From: Valencia hispanica | Lineage: Eukaryota; Chordata; Actinopteri; Cyprinodontiformes; Valenciidae | Reading direction: 5' to 3' | Length of the DNA stretch: 64,000 nucleotides | Assembly: GCA_963556495.2 (NCBI GenBank) | Contig: OY747711.1 | Location: 36,910,414-36,974,413, forward strand | Part shown: positions 1-12,139 of the stretch, piece by piece | How positions within the stretch are numbered: the first letter of the stretch is position 1 | Layout: each line of letters opens with the position of its first letter | Position numbers and translations under genes: made by a program | Notes under the pieces: model-generated | The model's database searches: none | The model's input: only the letters and a program-made list of their open reading frames with translations | What the model was told of the DNA's origin: nothing

Positions 1-905
1 ACACAGTATAAAGGCCCATTTCTCCTAAAAGCCGGCCACTACACTGGATGAGTACCCATGTTTGTCTTGCCACCACTTACAGGGAGCAGAACTCTAAGGG
101 AGATTTTTTTTAAAATCTCCAAAACTAATTGTGAGATGTCTGGAGCGAAAAGGGGAATTTAACAACCATGAGACCTTCTCTACATGCCAGCTGATTGTTT
201 GGCGGTGATCCCAGGCTTTTTGTGTCCCACCATCACAAACGGAAACATGTGGAGTTTGCTAAATGCTGCTGAGAGTTTACCTGAAACTGTGCTTCTCTCT
301 GATGTGACAAATATTGAACTTTTTGGTGATAAACTCTCCAGGTTAGTTTGATATTAAAGAAATGATGGATATGTTGGAAAGCATCTCATGCCCACTGTTA
401 CAGTGGCTGTCTGGAGGAGAGAGAGATTTTTTGAATCCAACGTATCAATGCCCCTTTCAAAACATCCCTTCTCTCCCCCTCCCCCTCCCACTCCCTCTAT
501 CACCACCTCAACAACTGCGCACGCACATCACCTGTGGTGTCACAGCGGGTCAAAGAGGAAAGCAGGAAGCGCGGAGGATCACCCGATCTTTTTTTTGTAA
601 TGGACATTTCAGAGGTGAGCAAGTTCTCCTTGACTGATGCTCCCTTCTAATATGGCGACTGTAAATGAGAGCAGCCCGTGTGAACAGCCTCCTCATCACA
701 GGTTTGTGCGATGCACATGTAAGTTGATTGACAGCCGACAAGGCGGAAACTCGAATTCAGTTGGCAAAAAAAATTCGCCGGTCAGTGTAAAATCCATAGG
801 GGTCTATGGGAGAAAGGCGGGACTTAGGAAGAATAACAAATATTGTGGAGCACCAGCTTTTTATCATAGTATTGAACCCCACTGTTATTGTAAAGATTTA
901 TAAAA
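1..905. other. Intron upstream of first visible arid5b exon, no gene seen
   Basis: No exon with conserved coding content is visible. A C/T-rich tract lies at about 466-512. From about 640 to 905 the sequence (around the phrase GGGGTCTATGGGAG at about 799) looks like a decayed dispersed repeat, but I cannot assign it to a family. The short open frames here show no recognisable protein. Confidence 0.4.
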
Positions 906-1335
906 CTTTGATACGTAAATATATTCTCTGGACTGCAGCTTTAAGTATGGTGGAGGATCTGTCATCCTGTGGGACTGTTTTTTTTCCAAAGGGCCTGGGA
1001 AACTTCTTGGCATGATGAAGCCTTTGAAAACCCGGACAGTTTAAAAACAATCTGATGTCATCTGCCAACAATAGGTTGTCATTCGGTCTTTCAGCAAAAC
1101 AATGATGCCGAATCAACACAAATGGTTCACCGAACATAACATCAACCTTCTTCCATGGCCATCTCAGTCCTCAGAGCTAAACTCTGTAGAAAACCTGTGA
1201 AGATTGTGGAAAGATCTACAGCAGGGGTGCTAATAATTGTGCTACGGATGGTTATAAGAAGCAATTATTGCTCAACGTGTACATTTTTTTCACTCAAATA
1301 AAATGTTAGGTTTTCTTAGTTTTTCAAGGTGAGAT
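906..1335 (+). mobile_element. Tc1-like transposon relic (3' half)
   Basis: In broken frames the + strand encodes remnants of a Tc1/mariner DDE transposase: a stretch like YGGGSVILWDCFFSKG at about 946-1000, and WPSQSSELNSVENL at about 1155-1197, which matches the WPSQSPDLNPIENLW motif holding a catalytic residue. A piece resembling the inverted-repeat end of this family, GGGGTGCTAATAATTGTG, follows at about 1224. Frameshifts and stops make it non-functional. The elements at 36090-36605 and 56250-57200 appear to be the same family. Confidence 0.75.
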
Positions 1336-2415
1336 TTTGCTGCTGCAATTGCAGATCTTTATTTATCCCTACCAGGGGTTGGGATAATCATAGAGGTGTT
1401 TTAAGTGGTTCAGAAATTGGTTTAATGGGTCAGGTCAGTCTTTAGACATTAAACTGCAAAGCTCAGTATTGTATTTCATAGCGAAAGTCTGTATATTAAA
1501 CATTACGTAGAGAATAAAAGACGGTAATGGGGATTTGGGATTAGAAATCAAGATGCACCATGAATAATAAAATAGAATAAAAAAAACTTGTAGAGTAATA
1601 TGAAAATGCAGAAAGTCAAAATGGAACAGAGTTTTCACACACACGGTCAATCATAGCAGTGATCTTCATTAAACAGGGTTGGCTAATATTAGCAGTCAGG
1701 CAACTAAAGGTAAGTAGTTTGTAGTGAAGAGTGCATGAGAGGAATGGATGCAACCGGATTAAAAAAGCAGAAGAAAAACCTGCAGGTATTTTTTAGAGAT
1801 AAAGTCATTTATATATTTTGCAGAATAGGTAAAATATTATAATTATTGTGCAATGTAATAGTGGAAGTTTTATCATCTTGGGCAGATGAATATAGTAACT
1901 GAAGAACCATAGTAACAAGCTGCAATTGAAGTATGGAGAGGCCACAAAGAGGCTCCTTAAACAAAGCAGTATGTTTACTTGGAGTTTAAATGATAATAAG
2001 TCTCATCCGTGAAATGCCTGCTATAGATGCCCCGTTTCTCTGTTTCATTATCTCCACTGCTCTTCACTGTTTAGCAGTGGTTTTCTGTTCCAACTACCTC
2101 AAGCTGAGATAACCTTGATGATGAGCTTTCATCAGGGTTATCCTTTAGGCAGCTGCAGAATAACAAGTTATGTTGAAGTGTAAAATAAACCAGAGTGATT
2201 CTTTAAGTGTAATGTGTTTGACAAGGAGTATATATATATAATTGAAACCATATACCTACATACTCTGAATAACAAGGCACAAGTCCGCAGTCTGTTTGCT
2301 TTAGCTTAGCACAAACAATGTAATTGAATTAGAACAGCTAGCATCTTGTGCGCAAAATTCATGAAAATTACCCATTAATAATCCTAATTATTTCTGGTTA
2401 ACTCAATAATCATAT
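1336..2415. other. Intron, no gene recognised
   Basis: AT-rich intronic sequence with a short TA run near 2229-2241. I see no exon, RNA gene or clear repeat. Confidence 0.4.
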
Positions 2416-2419
2416 TGAT

Positions 2420-3376
2420 TGCAAATGACAATAAGTAATACTAAGGAATTACAGGAGTGTGAAATGTACAGTATCAACCCCAGAACAGAGGACCTCAGAA
2501 GGACGGAAGACTTCGTGAATATGCTGGGTGAAGCTGGTAAGAGAGAGTCATTATTTATAGTTAAACAAGTCCTGTACCAATTTAGGCTGAAAGGCCACTT
2601 GGAGAGGAAGAAGCAATTACTCCAGCACCAGCATAAAAGTCAGATTATAGTTTGCAAATGCACTCAGGTCCTGGGATGAAGTGTTTGGCCATATTAATCT
2701 TTAATACACTTGAAGTAGAAGAGGGAAGTTTGCTAGCCTGAGAACACAATGCCAACTGTTAATTTTAAGGGGGTTAACAACACGCTGGTGTTTTGCTGCC
2801 AGAAGGACTGGTGCACTTCACAGAAATAATGGAATCATGAGGAAAGGACATAGTGTGAAAATATTGCGGCAGCATCTTAAGACAAAAGCCAAATGGGTTT
2901 TCCAAATGGACAATGACCCTAAGCATACTGCCAAAGTGGTTTGAAAGTGGCTTAAGGACAACAAAGTCAATGCTTTGACGTGGCCATCACAAAGAGCTGA
3001 TCTCGGTCCCATAGAAAATATATGGACAGAGTTGAAAAGATGTGTGTGAGGTGTCCTATAAACCTGACTCAGTTACACCTGTTATTTCAGTCAGAATGGC
3101 TAAAAAGTTCAATAAGCTCTGGTGAGAAGCTTGTGGAAGAACATCAGATATGCTTGACCCAAGTCACCCAGCTTATTTCCTTATTTTGAAAAAAGTTTAA
3201 ACATGGATATCTCACTCATTATTCTGGCATTTACCACTTAGAAATAATTTTGGTAATCCTCACTGATCTAAACCAGGAAAAATTTGTCTTAATTTCATAT
3301 CAGACAGTAAGAATACAAAAAGCCTACCAGTGTTTTTTTTAACATAATTTATGTAAATATCTGCTTTCAGCTGTTC
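2420..3376 (+). mobile_element. Tc1-like transposon relic, Sleeping Beauty-type end
   Basis: Transposase remnants on the + strand: VNMLGEAGKRESLFIVKQVL followed by a match to the LKGHLERKKQLLQ region (about 2515-2625), a degraded WSDE-type segment near 2670, then WVFQMDNDPKHTAKVV (about 2898-2945) and WPSQRADLGPIENIWTELKR (about 2981-3040). The frame changes several times and stops interrupt it. The right end at about 3343-3376, read in reverse complement (CAGCTGAAAGCAGATATTTAC), resembles the inverted repeat of the fish Tc1 group that includes Sleeping Beauty. The left end was not found. Confidence 0.75.
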
Positions 3377-5281
3377 ATTTATGTGTATTTCATCGATTTG
3401 TTGATGTTTCTTTAGCCCAGGCTGATGTGTGTTATTATTATTGAGTGGTGTAAAGGTTGAATGGGCCTAACGTCAGCTATCTTATAGAGCATGTTATGAC
3501 CCTGACATTGTTGTAGTTCATGAGGTCAGGAGCTTTACAGCATGTTCCGAAAATAATCTGCCACATCGCTGCTGTTTGATCAACATGCTACACTTACCTC
3601 TACAACATCACAAGTAGACAGGTCTGAAAAGAAAAGAGAACCGGGGAGGGAAAACGGATTTCATAATGTTCTGCAGTAAGACACCCTTACCCCAAACAAT
3701 CAGAAAGCTACTCACAGATAAGGTTGTTTTATTTTTGAAAGGTCGTGCTGTAAGAACAAAAGGACTTAGTGAAAGTGTACACGCACTTATCGTACATTAC
3801 ACACACAGACACCCACATGCTGACATGCATACGTTAGCCATGTCTTTGTACAGTTATTAATGCCCTGCGGCACACTCTCCAAATTGAATCTAATCAAGTG
3901 AAATGCTGTGAGGGTCCTAGGGAGAAAGAGCAGGTCTGACGGTGACCGCTTACAATAAAATCGGTGACATTTGGAAACAAAGCCCGCTCTATACCTCTGA
4001 GCTGTAATTGTGGATGACAAATGCCGCAATCTTGAATAAATGTGTCTCTGCAGTGCGAGGCGTACATGTATCTGTGCAAGAATATGCGTGCAGATGCATC
4101 CGTGGATCTGTGGCACCTCTGTGGCTCAAGGTGTCTGCATATGTGTGTCTTTGTGTGATGGTTGAATGGTTTTAATCATTCTTTTGAAGTGGTCTTCATA
4201 CTGGAGCACAGTGGCGCTAATTACACTAATTGTTGGGAATGCAGCTGCTGTAAATATGCTATGAATGGTGTCCTTCCTGTCCTTTTCCTGCTGCACATTT
4301 CAGTGATTTTTATGAGCCTCAGAAAAAAAAGCACCAAGAACGAAAAAATAGGCTATGTTCAAGTCTGTTAACATGCCGTGTCTTTAAAAAAGCAAAGCAG
4401 AAACTTGCTGATTAGCCATCCCTGAAAAATTAAGTTACCATGAGAAACACTCCTGAATGTCATGTCTAGGAGCTTTGTAAAAGCAGACAGGATTGTGAAT
4501 AAATTATGCAAAATTGCACTTCAAACTGCCTGACTCTGCTTCATCAACTGTTGAACCATGCAGTCGACTTTGTATGCCAACAAAATATTACGGCTTTCAG
4601 AGTGTACAGAATTCAAAATGTGAGTTTAGCCAAAAGAAACAACACGTGTGCAGTCTGTGCTGTAAATGGCTCATAAGAAATGACTATGCAGTCATGTTCT
4701 TTGTTGTGCTGTGTTGCTTTACCACAAAGTTATTACAATGGGATGACATCTGAGACATGTAAAGATAAATTCACATTACTGAATCCTAATATGTTAATAC
4801 CTGTGTACAGACAGATAAGGATTTGCACTACAGAGGCTAACTGCCTTTCATTTGTATTCTAAGTAGTACCAGAGGAGGAGGTCTGAGTTGTTGACTGCGG
4901 ATAAGAACAGCAAATGTGGTGATGCAGTCTAACAACAATTAGTGTTAGTTAACAGAGGGTTCACTCTTTTACCTTTTTTAAACTAAATATCTGCATTTTA
5001 TCCCCTATACAAGCCCCTAAAGTCAAATATTGAATCTAGTGATTGACAGATTAATTAATAATTCACATTTTCAGTTTAATTATTATAAATAATTTACTTA
5101 ATTTCTATATTATTTATTTACGTATTCTGTTCCTTAATTTTGAAAGTAATTGTATTTGCGTATTTAACTTACATTAAGTTTATTCATTATATTCATAATA
5201 AAGATAATTTTATGTTTTTTATATAAATATCAGAATAATCATTTATATCATAATAAAGAACTTTATATGTGTTTTACATAT
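3377..5281. other. Intron, no gene recognised
   Basis: Intronic sequence, strongly AT-rich from about 5030 to 5280. No exon or recognisable element. The open frame of about 109 codons on the minus strand near 3787-4116 has no recognisable content. Confidence 0.4.
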
Positions 5282-5419
<138 letters not shown>

Positions 5420-8400
5420 GCACATCCTCATCTGTTTGTAAATAAATTGGCATGAATGATGCTCATTCTTGCTCAAACTAGCTGATTAAACAAATTATTT
5501 ATTGTCATGATGGTGCAGCAAGAAAATAACCTCATGTAGATTTGATCTAAAGAACCAGCATCAAGCTCATATTCTTCCGCTCAGACTTTTTATCATGTTG
5601 TCTAAATTTTGACTGAGCAGGCATGATAGAAATCTTGAGATGAAAACTTGAGATGAGAAAGAAAGAGTGAATGCTAGAGATTTATGTGGGTTTCCTCAAT
5701 TTGTTAATGTCTGAATCAAGAAGTGATTCAGCTTAGCAGTGGATTTATTCCCACTCCTCAGCTGTTGAGACTGGAAACTTTTATCATCCTGGTTTTTATT
5801 TCCACTCAGTTTCAACTTCACATTTTGCAGCAGTAAGAACTTCAAACTCCCTAATAAAACAGCTAATTTTTTTAACAGAGTTATAGTTTTCTTCAGGAAG
5901 AAATTACCTTTTACTCTACTAGCATGTAGATGAAAAAAAATGTTGGTCACTCTTGAACCTTCTCAGGCATCTGATCAAAAGGACTTTGAACCATAGGAAT
6001 GATTTGACGAAAAAGTGTCACCGTTACTTTTTTGAACTCTTGACATACCCTAACGAGCTCTTGATTACTTATTTTATTTATTCTAAATATATATCAGCAA
6101 ATTCAGAATGTCTGGACTTGTGTGCAACAGAAAGGATCTCAATATTGCAGTAATGTTTATTAGCTAATAAAACTTATTAGATTTGACCAGAATGTTTTAT
6201 ATGGAGAAACGTACCACCTCGTATTCGATCAAAGAGTTTTATTTATATCTCCTGCCAAAAAATATGTTATTTAAGTATTTACTAATGCCAGAAAAAAATT
6301 CATTCACATGTAATATATGACATTTCTCTGATGTTAGTGATGTCTTCTGCTTTGATTAATGCTAGGGCCTCAAAATCCAAGGTCCTTTTGGTTTAACGTC
6401 AAGATATTGAAGTCATGATTTGGTGAGTGAAAAGGTCATCAATACATCATAAATAAAATAACTAAAGCAGTTTATCTGCATGTTTCTGCTATTTTATTAA
6501 ACATAACTCCGCTGTAGCAACATGAGACATCTCTGTATCATGCTTTTATCTCATGTGTTTCAACGCAGAATAATGAACTCCCAGTTGCAAGTCTTTAACT
6601 TCATGGTATTTTTATCAGGCAGGGAATGGCAGCCCGTCAGGCGGACCACCACTTTGGCCCAGACTGAAATATCTAAACAGCTACTTTGATGGACTGCTCA
6701 TATATTTTATACACAATTATATCTCCCTGGGGATGAGCTGTGAAAACTGTCGTGATCCCCTCGTCTCTGCGCTCGAGTTTATAGCTAAATACCTGGAAAA
6801 TTTTATAATGCTCCCCATCAGGCTCAGCTGCTTTCCGCATTTAGTCCTTTTTTGGACATTTCTGCAACCTAACACCACCAGACGGATTTGCCTACACTCC
6901 GTTTTAGTCCTGTAATGGTGACTGTGTCTTTGTGCCGTTAGTGTAACATTAACAGCTTAATTGTCTGTCAGATTATTCTCTTAACTTTATGAAGGCTTAT
7001 CACGTCAGATCAGGGTGTACTTCCTCTCCCGAGGTAGGCCAAATAAACAAAGACATTTCTTTTCCAGGAAGTTGCTAATCGTTTATTAGTCAAATAGACT
7101 TGTCAGTGGGATATTAGACTGATTACTAACCAATGATCGAGCTGGAGGTAGGCTGGCTTTAACAGAAGCACATAAACACTGACGGTTGATTATAGAGCTA
7201 GATATAAAAAAGTAATGTGCAGTAAATGTTTGCTTTTTAGTGCGGTTGGTCATTAAGCAACAAAAACACGCACACACGCCGTGTTTGCACACACCCACAC
7301 ACACCTGGCCTGTCTAAATTGCTCTGAGGATATCCCACCACGAATTATCTTGTGACAAAACTGGTCGAGCAAAATGGCAACGCTTGATGTGTTTCCACCA
7401 TCCTCCCGTCTCAGAAAGCCCTGCATGCCGTCCTGGGTTTCAAACACACTCCTGGGCAACAAAATACAGTCTTCTGTTTATCAGGACACATGACAAGGCG
7501 TGCTCAGAGCCTACAAGGAAAGGATGTGAAACTTTTGCGAAAGTTATTTAAAGTCACAATTAAACAGTGTAAAAGTATCTCCCTTCCTTAATGTGACTCG
7601 AAATAGCTGTGTGTGTAAAATAAGATTAACAGGTTGTTAGAAATCAAGTTGGATCATATTGTGGATCTAAACAGAAAACGCAACGAGCTTTCCAGGAATT
7701 ATTTAAAAGATTTTGTGTTTTGAACCGTAAATCTGTCCGTGTCCTGAATAAAAGTTACGATCATTACATTCATAGGTTGTCAAACTGGCAGGACAACAGC
7801 GGTGGGTGTACTGAGAAGTAAAGGAAGCCAACTAGAGATCTATAAGGGCGACCAAAGCCGTAAAAGCTAAAGAGAGAAGGAGGAATAAATGTGTCCTGTA
7901 AAATTAAGTGCTACTCTCAACATATCTTGCTAGAACACTTAAAGAAATGTGTTTCTTATTTCCCTGCTGCACATTCCCAGTTCAACTATTGAACTTTCAG
8001 GTGTTCGTATTGGTATTCTAAAAATATGAAAGGTCTTAGTTTCCCTTATCTGCTGGATATGCTTCTATTACACACACACTTTTGTTGATAAAAAACAGAA
8101 ACTCCTCTCCTTTATGAAGTCATTTGGGTGTGAATGCGTGTGTGTGTGTTATTATCTATGAGATTACATCACTTTGATGCACTAATATCTTACTCTAATA
8201 AATTTATATTTTTACAAATATTATTACTGATAGTATGCATTTATAGTAATAAAGTACCTATTTATGTAGATTTTTATTTCTAATTATTTTCTTTATAAAT
8301 ATTATCTGCATTTATTTTTCTGATATTTTATTTCCTTTTTTTGTTTATTTAGTTTAATCATTTCTAGTTTCTAGTTTCTGTTTCTGTCCCACTGTTTTTT

Positions 8401-8542
8401 AACTCCGCAAAGCACTTCGTGCTACATTTCTCTGTTTGATAAGTGGTCTACTTATAAAGTTGGATTGGCTGAGTGAGCTATACAGTATGTCGGATCTGTG
8501 CAAACCTTTTAATCATTTGCCATTGTTTGTGTGTTCTTTCAG
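5420..8542. other. Intron up to first visible exon, no gene recognised
   Basis: Ordinary intronic sequence with a short CA-rich run at about 7264-7303 and an AT-rich stretch at 8180-8380. It ends in a pyrimidine-rich acceptor tract directly before the exon at 8543. No repeat family recognised. Confidence 0.45.
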
Positions 8543-8773
8543 ACCAAGAAGAGGATGGACGAAAGGTCTTAGTCCTCAGTTACCCCCAGTACTGTCGCTA
8601 CCGCTCCGTTCTGGCTCGGCTCAGAGAGCAGCCATCCTCGCTGTTCATAGACCACACGGTGCTGGCGCTGGGCGGTATTGCAGCGCTGGGTGGAAGCACG
8701 AGGATCCTGTACTGCCGCGACACCTTTGAACACCCCACCCTGCTTCAGAATGAGAGCATCTGCGACGAGTTTG
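8543..8773 (+). CDS. arid5b: arid5b internal coding exon (conserved N-terminal region)
   Basis: An internal exon of arid5b, which encodes a DNA-binding regulator that in mammals works with the histone demethylase PHF2. The acceptor is TTCTTTCAG|ACCAAG and the donor TTTG|GTGAGT. The exon starts after the first base of a codon and ends after the first base of the next split codon, so 231 bases give 76 whole codons plus two split ones. The translation includes VLVLSYPQYCRYRS, ALGGIAALGG, ILYCRDTFEHPTL and ENESICDEF (here QNESICDEF), matching the part of vertebrate ARID5B just before the AT-hook-like segment. ARID5A lacks this region, which favours arid5b. The terminal G pairs with CT at the start of the exon at 42913 to make Ala (ICDEF-APNLKG). 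Mammalian comparison is from memory. Confidence 0.95.
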
Positions 8774-9356
8774 GTGAGTTTGACAGCTGGAGGAAAGATC
8801 GAAGCATTACGTCAACTGTAACAATAACACTTTGAGGAAGTAATGGTGTTTGAACGGTTGCCCATCTTTTTCTTTTTGAAACATCAGAATCATTTTTTCC
8901 TTCATCTGTGGCAACAATATTATTCTCCTAAGAATTATTCTCAACACATTTTTGATGTCAGAATTTCAGTTATGGTTAGCACCACCCGTACTGAGGCTGC
9001 TTTAACTAGAAAATTGATGACTTGGAGAGACTATTAATTCAGTGTGTGGACAATTTAGGGGGGGGGGGGGGGGGGAGTGCCTGAGTGCAATAATAACAGT
9101 AAAAATCCCCGTCTTGCAAATAACAGCTGTGTCTATATATGGAAAACAAGACACAGCCCCATCTTACTGCTTTCTGACAGGGGATTTTTCCACCACTCTT
9201 GTAGGTTTATACAAGAAAGTGCTTTAAATACTTTCAGTGTTTGAGTCATTCTCTGACTCTTGCTGAATGTTAAATGTTTACAAAACACATGTGGGGTGTT
9301 AAGTTGGAAAGAAGTGAACTCATTAGACCATTATATATATGTTTCTTTTTCCTTAG
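8774..9356. other. Intron segment with poly-G run
   Basis: Intronic. An 18-base G run occupies 9058-9075. The 3' end, 9341-9356, is a T-rich tract ending CCTTAG that would serve as a splice acceptor for the candidate exon at 9357. Confidence 0.6.
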
Positions 9357-9428
9357 ACAGGCTAGCTGAGCTTACAAAAGCTGCCACCAGGAGTGGATTA
9401 TTAAAATATTTGACTCAGACATTGTCCT
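9357..9428 (+). other. Candidate arid5b cassette exon (72 bp, unproven)
   Basis: The interval is bordered by a good acceptor (TTTCTTTTTCCTTAG at 9342-9356) and a strong donor (CCT|GTAAGT at 9429). Its 72 bases are a multiple of three. Spliced after the upstream exon, which leaves one G of a split codon, it reads open with no stop: DRLAELTKAATRSG then LLKYLTQTLS. It ends with one T that would join CT of the exon at 42913 to give Ser in place of Ala. I do not recognise the peptide and know of no such exon in mammalian ARID5B. It may be a chance pair of splice-like sites. Confidence 0.3.
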
Positions 9429-9642
9429 GTAAGTCATAGCCATCATTTAAATTCCTAATCACAGAAAATAAACGTAAAAATGTTTTCAATGGAAGTGGGA
9501 GCTTTTTTTTTAAACAAAACAAAAAAATCCGCGTACAACAATTAGTGTTTGACATACATTTTTCTTAATTCATCAGCTCCTCATTTGATAAACAGCTAAA
9601 TGTATTTTAGGTTATGTCACAGTTACACCCTACCCACGTGGG

Positions 9643-9670
9643 TTTTTTTTATTTTTTTTTTTTTTTTTTT
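9643..9670. repeat. Poly-T tract
   Basis: T-only apart from one A. It could be a retroposon tail read on the minus strand, but no body of a SINE or LINE is recognisable beside it. Confidence 0.7.
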
Positions 9671-9848
9671 ACAAAATTAGATTAGTTGTCTGTTTTATAG
9701 CTTAATAGTCAAAGAACTAAATGCAAATTTACATTATATTGTATTTGGACAAAAGTATGTTATGAATACAGCGGAAGTAGAATATTTGTCTGAAAGATGT
9801 AAAGCAGCTGTATTGTATTCCTGGGTTGCATTGTGATATTTGTTCTTA

Positions 9849-9950
9849 GTAGAGCTGTACATGATTTTAAAGCACAATGATCATCACAGTATGAGGGTTT
9901 TAATATTGCTTTGTTACAGTATTTGGTAGGCTGCTATATTTCAGTTGACT
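9849..9950. mobile_element. Relic of the 27.8-kb hAT-type MITE family
   Basis: Begins with TAGAGCTGTACATGATT, like the TAGAGCTGCATCACAATATC end of the MITE at 27760. It also shares an internal stretch, CAGTATTTGGTAGGCTGCTA, with CGGTATTTGGTAGGAAGCTG of that element. The second terminus is missing, so it is a truncated relic. Confidence 0.55.
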
Positions 9951-9983
9951 GGCATTAAAACTGTGCTTGCCAGTCTGGCTTTG

Positions 9984-10540
9984 CATTATGACCACTTACG
10001 ACCACAGGTAAGGCGAATAACACTGATTATCTCTTCATCATGGGGAATGGCATGAACTTGGCAGTAAGTGAGCATTTTGCTCTCAAAGTTAATGAAAAAA
10101 TTATAAAGTGTAAGGAGTTTAATGAGTTTGAAAAGGTCAAGTTATGATGGCACACATATGAATAAGAGCATCAGAACTGCAGCTGTTTTGGGGTGTTCCT
10201 GCCCTTGTTAGTAACATTTCTCGCATGAATGGAGTCCTGGGTTAGCCGCCTCCCCCAGTCAATCAACATCCTGGAAATGATGAGAGGTTTTGGGGCAGGG
10301 TAAAATACAGTGCAGTCCCGCACAGAGCATGTGCCACCCCCCCACCCATTCCCCCCACTGACTGCACACGCATGAAACAAACTTGCTCGGGCCACAACTG
10401 ATAACAGATAAGTTGTTTTTTTGATATGATGTTCATATGAAAAACAGACACTGGCAGTGGTTAATATCTATCAGAAGTGTCTAGAGGGAGCAGCAGTGAA
10501 TTGAGATATGTTGCTGCATGCACCCTGACCAACTCGTGCT
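9984..10540 (+). mobile_element. Tc1-like transposon relic with internal insertion
   Basis: The block at 10010-10195 (including CACTGATTATCTCTTCATCA, then a leader region, GTAAGTGAGCATTTTG and ACTGCAGCTGTTTTGGGGTG) matches, from memory, the 5' part of a fish Tc1-like element up to its first helix-turn-helix. The match resumes at 10455-10500 (GTGGTTAATATCTATCAGAA). The 250 bp between (about 10196-10450) does not fit the family and is likely a later insertion. No transposase frame survives. Confidence 0.6.
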
Positions 10541-12139
10541 GGTCATATTGTTATGACTAATCAGTGTTTGTGGCCAGGTGGAAGCGACTTGTCCACTACT
10601 GATGCAGATTTTAGAGATGTTGTAGTAAAGCTGATCAGAACCAGTTGCAGGTGAGAAGAGCAGGGAGCAAACAGGCAGACTGAGGAAGACTAATATCAAC
10701 TGAAAAATGCACAAAGAATAAAATGTAAGAACAAATAAGAAACTAAATACAGCAGAATGAACTGAAAGGGCAACATCTAACCTGAAATAAATAAATAAGT
10801 AAATAATCTAAATGGAAACAGAACCCAAACACCCCAGAAACATAACAGCATTCCTTAAATAATGCAGCCCTAAGAAATAAATATAATAAGGAAAAGGGAA
10901 AATAGTGAAAAAAAAGTCAAACTGTGTTTTAGCTTAATTTTAGCTGTTTAAAAATTAAGGAAATTGGCCTCATAAATTATAAATATCGCCAAGTATAGAG
11001 ATCTTAATTTGTCACTAGACTGGAAAACAACCAAAAAACTAGTCGTTTAATTTTTAAAATAAAAAACGCTGCTTAGAATATTCTTGTTTAAAGCCTGAGT
11101 GGAGATTATACACTTCTGGGATTTCTGTGTTGATTAATTCTACTTTTACTGTTTGCCAAATGAATTAAAGTAAAACATGGTTTTGATCTTTTAGTGTTTT
11201 GATAACTAGGACTCAAAGAAGGCTCAGCTTAGTTTCTCATTTTCGTTTTAAAATTTTTCCAGGGGAGTGTTTCTGTTTACAAACTCCAACGCCTGCTGTA
11301 GGAACACACTCCTCAGTCACACCTTTAAAAAGCATTTTGTGGCTCCACCGAGGAGTTGTGAAGCGCTGGAATGTGTTATTCACCGCACTGTCCCCGCTGT
11401 TTCAGAATCCATACGTTTTACTAAGCCTTAGCTAGAGCAAAGGACTAATGTGACTCATCTCTAGCTCTCTCTTTATTTCCTGTGCCTGGTAATTCAGCAT
11501 CGGTGTGACATTCACTGTAATGGCTCCTCTGGTCAAAAGTCATTGTTTTTCTTTTTCCTGTAAATTTGCCACGAGGTAATTGCATTTTAAGAGCGCAGCA
11601 GAGGTGAGACCAGAAGGGAAAACGGTTTTAGGCATAGGAAAATAGGTTATGAATAGCAACTCTAACATCCTGTGGCTGCTGTTGCTCATTTGCTTGGCTC
11701 AATGATGCCATTCCTCTGTGAGTCACATTTAAGCTAAAGGTTTATTTTCATAGCCGAAGGGGATTATGCTTTTTCTCCTTGCTGAGGCAGCCAGGATCTC
11801 TAATGTTCTTCACATGAAGGTTTACTCGGCTCTGAGCTGTCTTTTTATTTCTGCTGGAATTGCTGCTCGGAGACTTGATTGTGATTTGTTTTTAAACAGT
11901 AGAGCTAAGTAATTTACATCGCTCTGGCAGGTGAAAAAGGCCTCGAGGGCGTCATACTTACAGGCACAAACACACACGAATGTTTACGCATCCACACTTA
12001 AAGAAAAAAATGGCTGCTGAGCAGTTATCCTGCTATTTAATGCCTCTATTAAAAAAAAGAAATCTGCTATATTCACCTTTATTAGAATGAACACCAGCAC
12101 TAGAAGCAATACTAGGGACCTGTGAAATATTTAGAGCTA
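10541..12139. other. Intron, no gene recognised
   Basis: Intronic sequence without an exon, RNA gene or identifiable repeat. 11200-11960 looks unique and moderately complex. Confidence 0.4.

Noticed and set aside
8436..8729. 97-codon + strand frame overlapping the arid5b exon
   Set aside because: Shadow in another frame; the 8473-based frame matches ARID5B and the splice phases.
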